Shown here: in pieces, positions 54,196 to 63,626 of the stretch | How positions within the stretch are numbered: the first letter of the stretch is position 1 | Layout: every line of letters begins with the position of its first letter | NCBI GenBank assembly: GCA_000146855.1 | Contig: GL405246.1 | Coordinates: 2,219,162 to 2,283,161 of the forward strand | Direction of reading: 5' to 3' | DNA length: 64,000 nucleotides | Source: [Eubacterium] yurii subsp. margaretiae ATCC 43715 | GTDB taxonomy: Bacteria; Bacillota; Clostridia; Peptostreptococcales; Filifactoraceae | Notes under the pieces: generated by a model | Told to the model about the DNA's origin: nothing | Database searches by the model: none | What the model saw: only the letters and a program-made list of their open reading frames with translations | Position numbers and translations under genes: made by a program

Positions 54196-55182
54196 ATGAC
54201 AAATAAAGAAATACTTCAAATGATAGAGACTGAATACAAAAACAAGCAGAGAAAATCACAGATTCAAAGAGCAAAGCGAAAAAAAGAGCTTTATCAAAAG
54301 CACAGAGACCTAGAGATACTTGATGATAAAATCAATCAAATCTACCTTGCAATTTTGAAAAACTCACTCAATGAAAATGAAGTAGAAAACAAAGGGCTCA
54401 ATGAACAATTGAAAAAACTTCAAAATGAAAAAAATGACTATATAGCAAAAAATAAGATAGACATAGGCGATTTTGCCTTACATTATCAGTGTAATATCTG
54501 CAAGGATACAGGTACCATACTCAAAGATGGCAAGAGTCAAAAATGCTCCTGCTTTATAAACAGATATAACACCTTGGCTTACGAAAATACCAATATGATG
54601 GAACTTACAAAAAAAATAAATTTTGATAATTTCATCCTTGATATCTTCGACGACAAGACCTTATATGGAAAATACACTCAAAGGGAATTTATGAGAAAGA
54701 TTCGAGATAAGTCCTTTTCTTTCATAGATAATATTGACAACTTGGATGAAAAATCCATGATATTCTACGGTCCTACAGGCGTCGGCAAGACCTTTCTATG
54801 CCTTTGCATAGCAGATAAGGTGATGAAAAAAAGGAAGAATGTAGTCTATGAGAGTGCTAAAGTCATGTTTGACAATATTGAGCAGTATGTCTTTTCAAAG
54901 GAAAAACATTCTTCACCGCAGAGTATTTTTTATTCCATAGTCAAATCCTGTGACCTGCTTATAATAGACGACCTCGGCACTGAGATTACCAACAGTTTTA
55001 TAAGGCAAGAGCTGTTTGAAATAGTGAATCAAAGGATAATATCCGGCAAAAAGACCATAATCTCGACCAACCTTTCTCAGCACGAACTGCAAGAAAGGTA
55101 CGAACAGAGGATATTTTCAAGATTTTCAGGAAACTACAACATATATAAGTTCGTAGGAAAAGACCTTAGGATGTTTTCTTAG
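54196..55182 (+). CDS. DnaI/DnaC-like replicative helicase loader
   Basis: 328 residues from the ATG at 54196 (GGAGCAG upstream). An earlier in-frame ATG (54145) lies inside a repeat and is rejected. N-terminal coiled part (1-95), a cysteine cluster CNICKDTG...CSC (~100-125) like the zinc site of DnaI, and an AAA+ ATPase with Walker A GPTGVGKTFL and Walker B LLIIDDLGTE. Loads DnaB/DnaC helicase or serves a DnaA-related partner. Alone on this strand here. Confidence 0.88.
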   Translation: MTNKEILQMIETEYKNKQRKSQIQRAKRKKELYQKHRDLEILDDKINQIYLAILKNSLNENEVENKGLNEQLKKLQNEKNDYIAKNKIDIGDFALHYQCNICKDTGTILKDGKSQKCSCFINRYNTLAYENTNMMELTKKINFDNFILDIFDDKTLYGKYTQREFMRKIRDKSFSFIDNIDNLDEKSMIFYGPTGVGKTFLCLCIADKVMKKRKNVVYESAKVMFDNIEQYVFSKEKHSSPQSIFYSIVKSCDLLIIDDLGTEITNSFIRQELFEIVNQRIISGKKTIISTNLSQHELQERYEQRIFSRFSGNYNIYKFVGKDLRMFS

Positions 55183-55348
55183 GCATAAAACTATTAGATT
55201 TTTGAGAATATAATTTGATAGTAACTATATTATACAATAGTTATATAGTTGAAAAGCTAATGCTAAATTATATGTCTCTGATTTATCGATAAATTATAGC
55301 TACATCTTGCTTTTTTACAAATTCACATACAAAATATAAAATTAACTC

Positions 55349-55377
55349 TTTACTTTTAAATAGAAATGTGGTACACT
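55349..55377 (+). promoter_or_regulatory. Sigma-A promoter of rpsT
   Basis: TTTACT (55349-55354), 17-bp spacer, extended TGG-TACACT (-10 at 55372-55377). The rpsT start is about 40 bp downstream. Confidence 0.6.
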
Positions 55378-55419
55378 AAGGAGCAATGTAAATCGCAATA
55401 GAAAATGGAGGTGAATAAG

Positions 55420-55689
55420 ATGGCTAATATAAAATCTGCGAAAAAGAGAATAAGTGTAATCCAAAAGAAGACTTTGATAAACAAGATGAGATTATCTCAA
55501 GTTAAGACTGCAATAAAGAGATTTGAACTTGCACTTGGTGCCGGTGATATGCAAGTTGCTACTGAAAAATTGAGATATGCTCAAAAGAAGTTGACTCAAG
55601 TTGCAGCTAAAGGAACTATCCATAAGAATGCGGCTTCAAGAAAAATATCAAGATTAACAAAAAAATTCAATAAGGCGAAAGCTCAATAA
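55420..55689 (+). CDS. rpsT: 30S ribosomal protein S20
   Basis: 89 residues from the ATG at 55420, preceded by GGAGGTG. MANIKSAKKRISV is the canonical S20 start; an upstream ATG five codons earlier contains the ribosome-binding site and is rejected. Rich in Lys, all helical, with KGTIHKNAASRKISRL near the end. Single gene with its own promoter and terminator. Confidence 0.96.
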   Translation: MANIKSAKKRISVIQKKTLINKMRLSQVKTAIKRFELALGAGDMQVATEKLRYAQKKLTQVAAKGTIHKNAASRKISRLTKKFNKAKAQ

Positions 55690-55696
55690 TAAATAT

Positions 55697-55723
55697 AAGT
55701 CGGTTTGTATTCCGGCTTTTTTT
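55697..55723 (+). terminator. Rho-independent terminator of rpsT
   Basis: AAGTCGG / CCGGCTT (one G-U wobble) with an 8-nt loop and seven T. Starts 7 nt after the stop codon. Confidence 0.85.
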
Positions 55724-56009
55724 ATTGCCTTTTTTCAGTCATGATTTTTTTGAATAATTTAAAACTAAGAATTTTATTTTTATTCTTAAGACAAAATAAT
55801 ATTGGCTAATTTTTATGATATTATGAATTTATCATCTAATTATTCTTCTATCTTAAGATAATCTTATGTTTAATATGGTATTATCGTGAGAAGCGGTATA
55901 AATTTTTAATGGAATAGTTTTTATTATAAATATAATTTTGTCATTTTTTATAACAAATATAGTCTTTGCCTTATTGTAATTTTACATAGGTATGAAAGGA
56001 GAGTTAATC
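55724..56009. other. Intergenic region upstream of opuC genes
   Basis: About 285 bp, AT-rich. It should hold the opuC promoter; no clear -35/-10 pair or operator was found by eye. Confidence 0.3.
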
Positions 56010-57155
56010 ATGATAGAATTCAAAGGTGTATCAAAGGTATATCCAGGAGGAAAGATAGCTCTACACAACATAAGTTTAAAGATTGAAGACGGACAGTTCG
56101 TCGCCTTTATCGGAACGAGCGGTAGTGGTAAGACTACATGTATGCGAATGATTAACAAGATGATAGAACCAAGTAGCGGAGAAGTCCTGATAAATGGGCA
56201 AAATATAAAGAATCTAAATGACGTGGAGCTGAGAAGATCCATAGGCTATGTTATCCAACAGATAGGTCTGATGCCACATATGACGATATTTGAAAATATA
56301 GTCATGGTACCGAGATTACTAAAGACTCCCGAAGAAGAGATTAAACAAATAGCTGAGACGATGATAAAAAAAGTTGATCTTCCGGTAGAATACCTGAGCA
56401 GATACCCAAAAGAACTCTCAGGAGGTCAACAACAAAGAATCGGAGTTATAAGAGCCTTGTCTGCAAATCAGGATATAATTCTCATGGATGAGCCCTTTGG
56501 CGCTCTTGATCCTATAACGAGGGAAAATCTGCAAATTTTAGTGAAAAATCTCCAAATGGAGCTTGGAAAGACATTTATATTTGTAACCCACGACATAGAC
56601 GAAGCCTTTACCTTGGCTGATAAGATAGCTATAATGGATGCCGGTCAGCTGATACAGTATGACACTCCTGATAATATATTGAAATCTCCTGCAAATGATT
56701 TTGTGAAAAATCTGCTCGGAGAAAAGAGACTTGACAGTGCAAAATTTGACTACTTGCCTGTGGAAGAAGTCATGATAAGAAATCCTAAGTTCATACATCA
56801 GGATAAGACGACTCGTGAAGCCATGGAGATGATGCATAAGTCCAGAGTTGATACTCTGTTTTTGGTTGACGATGACAATGTGCTTACAGGCTTGGTCGAT
56901 GTGTTCGACATACGTTCATCAAGGGATAAGGATGCTCAAATCTCAAGCTATATGATGCCTGTACAGTCTTTGAACAGAAAGACGCCTCTCAAGGATGCGA
57001 TATTTTACATCAACAATCTCGGATATAGAAATATGCCTGTTGTTGATGAAGATTTGCACCTTATAGGAGTAGTTACAAGAGCGTCAGTAATGGATATAAT
57101 ATACAGCGGTTTTTTAGGAGATTACAAGCCTACATCTACTACAGTGGAGGTGTGA
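56010..57155 (+). CDS. opuCA: Osmoprotectant ABC transporter ATPase with CBS domains (OpuCA-like)
   Basis: 381 residues from the ATG at 56010 (AAGGAGAG 6 nt upstream). ATPase: Walker A GTSGSGKTT, signature LSGGQQQRIGVIRA, Walker B ILMDEPFGALD. C-terminal CBS pair (VDTLFLVDDDNVLTGLVDV; RNMPVVDEDLHLIGVVTR), which in OpuA/OpuC senses ionic strength or nucleotides. Energizes uptake of glycine betaine, choline or carnitine. First gene of the opuCABCD-type cluster. Confidence 0.94.
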   Translation: MIEFKGVSKVYPGGKIALHNISLKIEDGQFVAFIGTSGSGKTTCMRMINKMIEPSSGEVLINGQNIKNLNDVELRRSIGYVIQQIGLMPHMTIFENIVMVPRLLKTPEEEIKQIAETMIKKVDLPVEYLSRYPKELSGGQQQRIGVIRALSANQDIILMDEPFGALDPITRENLQILVKNLQMELGKTFIFVTHDIDEAFTLADKIAIMDAGQLIQYDTPDNILKSPANDFVKNLLGEKRLDSAKFDYLPVEEVMIRNPKFIHQDKTTREAMEMMHKSRVDTLFLVDDDNVLTGLVDVFDIRSSRDKDAQISSYMMPVQSLNRKTPLKDAIFYINNLGYRNMPVVDEDLHLIGVVTRASVMDIIYSGFLGDYKPTSTTVEV

Positions 57156-57156
57156 A

Positions 57157-57786
57157 ATGATTGATTTTTTGAGAGAAAATTTTTCACAACTTATAGTAAA
57201 AATTGGTGAACATCTTTTTATATCGTCTCTTGCCATAGTTCTTGGAATAATTGTGGCTGTTCCGGCAGGAATAGCAGTGACAAGAAGTAAGAAACTTTCT
57301 GTAATACTGATAACTATAGCCTCGATTTTGCAGACTATACCGTCACTTGCCCTGCTTTCCATGATGGTGCCTATAATAGGTATAGGTAAATTACCTGCTA
57401 TAATCGCACTTTTCATCTATTCACTGCTACCTATAATTAGAAATACGATGCTTGGAATAAACGGAGTAAATGAATTTTTGGTAGATGCCGGCAAGGGCAT
57501 GGGAATGACAGCAAACGAGATAATGTTTAAAATCAAACTGCCACTCAGTGCTCCTGTGATAATGTCAGGCATAAGGCTCTCAGCTGTATATGTCGTGTCT
57601 TGGACGGCAATAGCTTCTTATATAGGTGCAGGCGGTCTTGGAGACTTCATATTTTCAGGACTTAATACCTTTGATACGAAGCTTATATTCTTAGGTACGA
57701 TTTGTGTCACAATCATTGCCATATGTACTGATTTTTTACTTGGAAAGCTTGAAAAATTCGTTGAGCCTAAGACAAGTTCAAGATAG
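57157..57786 (+). CDS. opuCB: Osmoprotectant ABC transporter permease (OpuCB-like)
   Basis: 209 residues, about five to six transmembrane helices, and the permease EAA-type loop VDAGKGMGMTANEIMFKIKLPLSAPVI. GGAGGTG overlaps the end of opuCA; start is one base after its stop. Pairs with OpuCD. Confidence 0.94.
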   Translation: MIDFLRENFSQLIVKIGEHLFISSLAIVLGIIVAVPAGIAVTRSKKLSVILITIASILQTIPSLALLSMMVPIIGIGKLPAIIALFIYSLLPIIRNTMLGINGVNEFLVDAGKGMGMTANEIMFKIKLPLSAPVIMSGIRLSAVYVVSWTAIASYIGAGGLGDFIFSGLNTFDTKLIFLGTICVTIIAICTDFLLGKLEKFVEPKTSSR

Positions 57787-57987
57787 GATTTCAGATATTG
57801 TATGAACTATTAATATTAAAAATAGATTTATGGATATTTTTATATTCTTATACTTACAGTTGTAGTATGATAATTCATTTTGAAGCCGAAATTTAAAAAA
57901 ATACTATATAAATATCTATTTAAGAAATATTAGTAATAAGATAATAATAATCTTTATGTATTATGAATAGATAAGGATGGTGTAAAA

Positions 57988-58903
57988 TGTATAGAAAAAT
58001 CAAAATATTCTTATCTCTGATTATTTCGATGTTTTTTTAACATCCTGCTCACTTCCTTTTTTGGACTCGGGTAGCACCGGTGACGGCATAGTCATCGCCG
58101 GAGGCAACACTTCCGAAAGACAGATACTCTCAGAGATACAAAAACAAATGATAGAGCATTATATGGACGATGTAGATGTGGAGATAATCAATAATCTCGG
58201 CTCTACAGTGCTGATAGTACAGACCTTTCTCAAGGATATATGCAATATGTCCGGTGCAATGTATACCGGCACATCACTTACCGGTGAGTTGGAAATGGAG
58301 CCGGAGCTTGATCCTAAAACTGCACTTACAAAGGTGAAGCAAGGATATAAGGAAAAGTTTGATATGAAGTGGTATGACTCCTACGGATTTGAAAATACTT
58401 ATGCCTTCATGGTAAGACGTGACTTTGCACAAAAGCATAACTTGAAGAAGATATCTGATTTGAAGGAGCTGGCTCCAACTTTAAAATTAGGCGTGGATGT
58501 CGCATGGATAAGGAGAAAAGGTGACGGCTACGAAGATTTTAAGGCGAAGTATAAATTTGACTTTGAAAAAGCCTATCCGATGGAAATAGGTCTGGTATAT
58601 GATGCTGTAAGAAATAATGAAATGGACATCGTGCTCGGATATTCGACAGACGGCAGGATAAGTTCCTATGACCTTGTGATATTGGAGGATGACTTGAGAA
58701 TATTCCCGTCTTATGATGCCTGCCCTGTAGCAAGTTATAAATTGCTTGAAAAATATCCTAAGCTTGATACGGTAATAAATAAGCTTATAGGAAAGATAGA
58801 CAGCGCAACTATGCAAAAGCTAAACTCCATGTCGGATGAACAGCAGATAGAACCGCAAAATGTCGCTAAGATATTTTTGGAAGAAAATAATTATTTTGAA
58901 TAA
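57988..58903 (+). pseudogene. opuCC: Osmoprotectant-binding lipoprotein (OpuCC-like), frameshifted in signal peptide
   Basis: The main frame (58061-58903) reads GDGIVIAGGNTSERQ and continues through the whole type-2 binding fold (GSTVLIVQTFLKD, YTGTSLTGELEM, ending IFLEENNYFE). Its signal peptide is in a different frame: ATG at 57988 with an AAGGATGG site reads MYRKIKIFLSLIISMFF and stops at 58037-58039. One extra T in the T7 tract (58032-58038) would join the two and give MFFLTSCSLPFLDSG with a proper lipobox LTSC. Everything else is intact. It may be a sequencing error, a recent mutation or a phase-variable slippage site. Confidence 0.85.
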
Positions 58904-59034
58904 AATAAAAGGTTTGTTTCGTAATCTAATATAAAAATATGTAAAAAATATTAAAACAAGAACTTTATAATTAAGTATTACTAAGCAAGTCAAATTATAA
59001 GGATGTAATTTTATGATAAGAAGAGGTGAGTATT

Positions 59035-59673
59035 TTGACAGGTCAATTGATTAATTATTATGCCGTCAACGGCTCTTATGTCTTACATCAGTTTTTCAGA
59101 CACTTTCTAATCTCCATATACGGAGTAATATTTGCAAGTATAGTCGCCATTCCTATAGGATTTTTCATAGCGAGGAGATATAGGCTTTCAGGAATAGTCA
59201 TATCTACAGCCAATGTAATACAGACAGTACCCTCTCTTGCTATGATAAGTATACTTATGATATTCATGGGGCTTGGTGTCAATACTGTAATAATGGCGGT
59301 GTTTTTATATTCTCTGCTACCTATAATAAAAAATACCTATACAGGGGTGAAAAGCGTAGATGAAAATCTGATAGACGTGGCAAAGTCTATGGGTATGTCC
59401 AAAAAACAGGTAATAATGAAGATAGAACTGCCCCTGTCTATGTCGATAATAATGGCAGGTATCAGAAATGCCCTCGTAATGGCAGTGGGTGTAACAGCAA
59501 TAGGTACATTTATAGGAGCCGGAGGACTGGGAGACATCATAACAAGGGGTATCAAGGTGTCAAACGGCTCTGCAATAATAATGGCAGGTGCCTTGCCTAC
59601 AGCACTGATGGCAGTAATCAGCGACTTTTTATTGCAGTTTGTAGAGAAGATTTTGGATCCTGTGAAAAGGTAA
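59035..59673 (+). CDS. opuCD: Osmoprotectant ABC transporter permease (OpuCD-like)
   Basis: About 212 residues, multi-helix permease like OpuCB with VDENLIDVAKSMGMSKKQVIMKIELPLSMSI as the coupling loop. I prefer the TTG at 59035 (TGQLINYYAVNG) because GAGGTGAG ends 4 nt upstream; a GTG at 59026 is the alternative. Last gene of the opuC cluster. Confidence 0.92.
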   Translation: MTGQLINYYAVNGSYVLHQFFRHFLISIYGVIFASIVAIPIGFFIARRYRLSGIVISTANVIQTVPSLAMISILMIFMGLGVNTVIMAVFLYSLLPIIKNTYTGVKSVDENLIDVAKSMGMSKKQVIMKIELPLSMSIIMAGIRNALVMAVGVTAIGTFIGAGGLGDIITRGIKVSNGSAIIMAGALPTALMAVISDFLLQFVEKILDPVKR

Positions 59674-59709
59674 AAAGACTTGCAAATATGTAAAGAAAGG
59701 ATTTTAACT

Positions 59710-59853
59710 TTGTATAATCTAACAAATGATTTTACTGATACTATAGAAATGGATGAAGATATCGTATATGAGGAAGAATTATCTTCGATAAGTATTGCTA
59801 AAAAGCAGATTGATAATAATGAATATATAAATTCTGATGACTTTAGTTGGTAG
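59710..59853 (+). CDS. Possible small acidic protein
   Basis: A 47-codon frame from TTG (59710) to TAG, with AAAGAAAGG upstream and a strong terminator 48 bp downstream. It is acidic (DTIEMDEDIVYEEEL) and ends NSDDFSW. I do not recognize a family. It could be a real small protein, or the remnant of an antitoxin-like gene. Low confidence because of the TTG start. Confidence 0.3.
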   Translation: MYNLTNDFTDTIEMDEDIVYEEELSSISIAKKQIDNNEYINSDDFSW

Positions 59854-59900
59854 ATGCTATACTTAAGAAAAATTGTAAATAAGATTATATATTTTCAAAA

Positions 59901-59935
59901 TAATTGGTCAGACTATGTCTGACCAATTATTTTTA
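59901..59935. terminator. Bidirectional Rho-independent terminator
   Basis: Perfect 13-bp stem TAATTGGTCAGAC / GTCTGACCAATTA with a 3-nt loop. T-run on the plus side, and TTATTTTGAAA on the minus side. Ends the opuC region (plus) and metH (minus). Confidence 0.9.
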
Positions 59936-59946
59936 TGTCTCTTAAC

Positions 59947-62343
59947 CTATTCACCAAATACTTCTTTGGCGTAGCGTACAGACTCCATAGCGTCCTTACA
60001 GTATCTGTCTGCACCGATTTTTTCGGCATAAGCCTTGGTAAGTACCGCTCCACCTACCATTATCTTGACTTCCACCTCTATTTTTTCCCTTATCAGTCTG
60101 ATAGTCTCCTGCATATTGTCAACTGTAGTAGTCATCAAGGCTGAAAGACCTACAAGATAGACTTTTTCCTTTTCAATAGTATCAAGTATCAAGTCGTAGT
60201 CCACGTCTTTGCCAAGGTCATATACATCGTAGCCGTAGTTTTCAAGCAAGACCTTTACGATATTTTTACCTATGTCGTGCACGTCACCCTTTACTGTCGC
60301 AAGTATTATCTTCTGCTTTTCCTTAGAGCCGTCTTCCATTGCAGTCATCTTTTCTTTAAGTGCGTCAAAGGCTCTTGAGGCTGAGTCTGCACTCATCATA
60401 AGCTGAGGCAAGAATATTACTCCTTTTTCAAATCCGGCTCCCACCTCATCAAGAGCAGGTATAAGCTCACTATTTATTATATCAAGTGGCTGATGGTCAT
60501 TTAGCATATTTTTTGCAATGTTAAAGCTATCTTCTTTGAGTCCCTTTTTTATCGCCTCTTTAAGGCTTATATCCGAAGTCTTTGCAACATGTGTCGCTAC
60601 AGTAGTGTCGTTGGAATATTTTGCAATGTAATTTGAAGAGTTTTCATCAAAGCCGGCAAGCACCATATGTGCGTCATAAGCCATCATCATGGTGTCGCTA
60701 CCCGGATTTATTATTCCAAAATCCAGTCCACATCTAAGTGCAGAAGTAAAAAATGTATGATTTATCAATTCTCTCTTAGGTAGACCAAAGGATATGTTTG
60801 ACACTCCCAGTATAGTCTTGACACCAAGATTTTCCTTTATCATTGACAGGGCTTTTAGCGTCTGATTTGCAGCATTTTTGTCTGAGCTTATGGTCATACA
60901 AAGCGGATCCACCACTATATCTTTTTTGTCTATTCCATAAGTCTTTGCAGTTTCCACTATGTTTTTTGCAATATTATATCTACCTATGGCGTCATTTGGT
61001 ATACCGTCGTCATCTATAGTTAGTGCCACTACTACAGCTCCGTATTTTTTTACTATGGGAAATATCTCTTCCATCACTTTTTTCTTGCCGTTGACAGAGT
61101 TGAGCATGGCTTTTCCGTTGTAATATCTAAGCGAAGTTTCAAGTACGTTGGTCTTTGCAGAGTCAATCTGTAGCGGTAGCGTGCTTATCTCCTGTATAGC
61201 CCTCATCACCGCAAGAGACATCTCCTGCTCGTCAATCTCGTTGAGTCCTGTATTTACATCAAGTATATGTGCGCCCTTTTCTTCCTGAGCAATAGCCTCC
61301 TTTAAGATATAAGACATATCCTTGTTTATGAGCGCCTGTTTGAGCAATTTTTTGCCTGTAGGATTGATACGCTCTCCTATTATCTTAGGCTCGTTGCATA
61401 TTACCGTCTTGGTATATGAGCTTACAAAGGTGTGATTTTTAAAAGTTGGAGCTATCAATGGCAATGTGCAAGTTTCTTCATAAAGTCTTCTTATATGGTC
61501 GTGAGTTGTACCGCAACATCCGCCTACTATATTTGCTCCCATCTCCACAAATTCACGCATTATCTTGCCGAAATCGTCAGGCTCCATGTTGAATTTTATC
61601 TCTCCGTTTATATTTTCAGGTATGCCTGCATTTGGCTTGAGTACAAGCGGTAAAGATGAATATTGTAAGAATTCTTCAACTATGTCCTTGATATTTCTCG
61701 GATCAAGTCCGCAGTTCATACCAAGTGCGTCCACTCTCAAACCCTCAAGCAATGAAATGACAGTCTTGGCATCAGCTCCGTTGAGCAATCTTTTGTCGTC
61801 TGAAAATGCAACAGTAGCAATTATAGGCAAATCACATACTTCTTTTGCAGCAAGGACTGCAGCTTTGAGCTCGTAAGTATCCGACATCGTCTCTATGGCA
61901 ATAAGGTCTGCTCCGGCGTCAGCTCCTGTTTTTATAACTTCTTTAAATATTTCCACCGCTTCTTCAAAATCCAAGTCCCCTACAGGCTTTAGCAACTTGC
62001 CTATTGGCCCTACGTCGAGCGCTATGAATTTTTCGTCCCTGTCTTCAAATCTTTCCCTTGCCGCCCTCACATTGTCTATTGCGGCTACTATCAACTCTTT
62101 ATAGTCATGCTCTGTATCTTCATACTTGAGTTTATTTGCACCGAAGGTATTTGAATATGTGACATTAGAGCCTGATAAATAATACTCATAGTGGATTTCC
62201 TGTATTAACTTAGGATTTGTAATATTGAGTATCTCCGGCAATTCCCCAGCCTGTAACCCTTTTTGCTGGAGTACGGAGCCCATACCCCCGTCAAGATATA
62301 TTATTTTTTTCCCTATTAATTCCCTGAATTTTATTGTAAACAC
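59947..62343 (-). CDS. metH: Cobalamin-dependent methionine synthase, without activation domain
   Basis: 798 residues. Homocysteine-binding barrel (1 to ~300) with zinc ligands Cys211 (GMNCG) and Cys276/Cys277 (GGCCGTTHDH). Pterin/methyl-THF-binding barrel (~310-570; GERINPTGKKLL, VDPLCMTISSD). Cobalamin cap and B12 domain (~575-798) with GDVHDIGKNIV, His689 being the lower cobalt ligand. The fourth, AdoMet-binding reactivation domain of E. coli MetH (~1227 residues) is absent and is encoded next door at 62509-63180. Makes methionine from homocysteine. Confidence 0.95.
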   Translation of the reverse strand: MFTIKFRELIGKKIIYLDGGMGSVLQQKGLQAGELPEILNITNPKLIQEIHYEYYLSGSNVTYSNTFGANKLKYEDTEHDYKELIVAAIDNVRAARERFEDRDEKFIALDVGPIGKLLKPVGDLDFEEAVEIFKEVIKTGADAGADLIAIETMSDTYELKAAVLAAKEVCDLPIIATVAFSDDKRLLNGADAKTVISLLEGLRVDALGMNCGLDPRNIKDIVEEFLQYSSLPLVLKPNAGIPENINGEIKFNMEPDDFGKIMREFVEMGANIVGGCCGTTHDHIRRLYEETCTLPLIAPTFKNHTFVSSYTKTVICNEPKIIGERINPTGKKLLKQALINKDMSYILKEAIAQEEKGAHILDVNTGLNEIDEQEMSLAVMRAIQEISTLPLQIDSAKTNVLETSLRYYNGKAMLNSVNGKKKVMEEIFPIVKKYGAVVVALTIDDDGIPNDAIGRYNIAKNIVETAKTYGIDKKDIVVDPLCMTISSDKNAANQTLKALSMIKENLGVKTILGVSNISFGLPKRELINHTFFTSALRCGLDFGIINPGSDTMMMAYDAHMVLAGFDENSSNYIAKYSNDTTVATHVAKTSDISLKEAIKKGLKEDSFNIAKNMLNDHQPLDIINSELIPALDEVGAGFEKGVIFLPQLMMSADSASRAFDALKEKMTAMEDGSKEKQKIILATVKGDVHDIGKNIVKVLLENYGYDVYDLGKDVDYDLILDTIEKEKVYLVGLSALMTTTVDNMQETIRLIREKIEVEVKIMVGGAVLTKAYAEKIGADRYCKDAMESVRYAKEVFGE

Positions 62344-62508
62344 CCCTTTAACTTTTCATTTTCTCTTACTTTAATACTGATAATATTTAATTTTATTGAT
62401 ACTTAAGTACAAAATCTTAGATTGAACTTTCATATTTTTTATAATTTGACTGTATCTTAGTTTTAAAATTACTAAACTATTAGGCACCTATATTATAGCT
62501 TATTTTCC

Positions 62509-63180
62509 TTACTCACTTGCTTTTTCTTCTCTGAAACAGCAATTTGCACTACAGGAATTGCATTTACTGTCTGCATTTTTATTTTTGAAATCTTCCCTTG
62601 TCAGCCCTATTATAGCAGTAACACTTTTTGTAGGCGTGAGCATTCCTGCATTTGTGCGTGAAAGTCCGATTCTTTTAGGAGTATTGAGCAGGGTGATAAA
62701 GTCTTTTTGATAAGCTATGTTCAAATCCCCATATCCCGGAGAAAATCTCGGCTTTACATATAGTTTTTCATCCGAATTTTCCACTACTTCCTTTTCTATC
62801 TCGTCAATACACTTTTCCAAATACTCTGCTGCAATAGCTTGCAAAAACACCATTGCAGTGCTGTCAAGCGAGCTGTATCTTCTAATCAGCAAATCCACCT
62901 CATTGCCCAAGGTTATGGCGAGCATTATCACCTTATGACAGCCGACAAGATTTTTCGCCAGTTGCTTGCTTTGAAAGCTGACATTTGCAAAGTTGATTTT
63001 ATCATCTTCAAGCTCTATATCAAATATCTCATAAGCGTATTTAACTCTTGCCTTAGCCTTTACCTCTTTTATAAGGGCGTCTATTTTTTCTTCCAGCTCA
63101 GGTATAATCTTAAATTTTTCCCTATAGCCGGAGTATCTTCTTATCTCCGTCTTGTCCAACACCACATTATTTATATCCAT
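62509..63180 (-). CDS. Methionine synthase reactivation-domain protein
   Basis: 223 residues resembling the AdoMet-binding activation domain of MetH as a separate protein. The family's RxxPGY motif is present as PRFSPGYGD. GMLTPTKSVTAIIGL matches the C-terminal part of the domain. A Cys-rich end (CNSCSANCCFREE) could bind a metal or cluster. Upstream of metH by ~165 bp, same strand. It should reactivate oxidized cob(II)alamin in MetH with AdoMet. Confidence 0.9.
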   Translation of the reverse strand: MDINNVVLDKTEIRRYSGYREKFKIIPELEEKIDALIKEVKAKARVKYAYEIFDIELEDDKINFANVSFQSKQLAKNLVGCHKVIMLAITLGNEVDLLIRRYSSLDSTAMVFLQAIAAEYLEKCIDEIEKEVVENSDEKLYVKPRFSPGYGDLNIAYQKDFITLLNTPKRIGLSRTNAGMLTPTKSVTAIIGLTREDFKNKNADSKCNSCSANCCFREEKASE

Positions 63181-63210
63181 AGTCTTCCTTTTTCATAATG
63201 AATTTTATTC

Positions 63211-63318
63211 ATACTAATCACCGTTTATAATGTCATATATTTATATTGAAATATTATTTTTTAGCTTTCAATAACATACTTAATATATTTTTAGGACTAT
63301 TTAATTAGTTTTTAGTAT
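63211..63318 (+). repeat. MITE-like repeat, family 3, copy b
   Basis: 108 bp from ATACTAATCACCGTTTATAA to TTAATTAGTTTTTAGTAT, same orientation as 54045-54158. No coding capacity. Confidence 0.7.
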
Positions 63319-63477
63319 CAAATCATATATAAGCAAATTAGTATCTGCTAAAGTATTAATCGAAATTATACCACAAATTGGAATTATTAAAAATATTTTT
63401 ACGTTTTATCGACTCAATTGCAAAGTTGGAATATTTATAGTATCATAGGACTGATAATATTATTAGACAAATAAGCT

Positions 63478-63602
63478 AATACTAAAATCTAATAAAAAAT
63501 GAACAAACTATTTTAATGTATTTAAATTCAAGTTATAAATCATATACCATTTTTAAAAAGCATGTGCTGAAAATTATCCATAGATTAAATAACTAATAGT
63601 AT
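63478..63602 (+). repeat. MITE-like repeat, family 2, copy b
   Basis: Begins AATACTAAAATCTAATAAAA and ends CATAGATTAAATAACTAATA. It stops 25 bp before the tadA start and leaves AATAGTATAAAAT there, a -10-like sequence. Confidence 0.6.
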
Positions 63603-63626
63603 AAAATTATAAATATCGGTGAAAAT

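Larger units (their letters stand above)
63181..63626. other. Divergent intergenic region with two repeats
   Basis: About 445 bp between the activation-domain gene and tadA, mostly made of one copy each of repeat families 3 and 2. Promoters for both flanking genes must lie in or between them. Confidence 0.45.
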
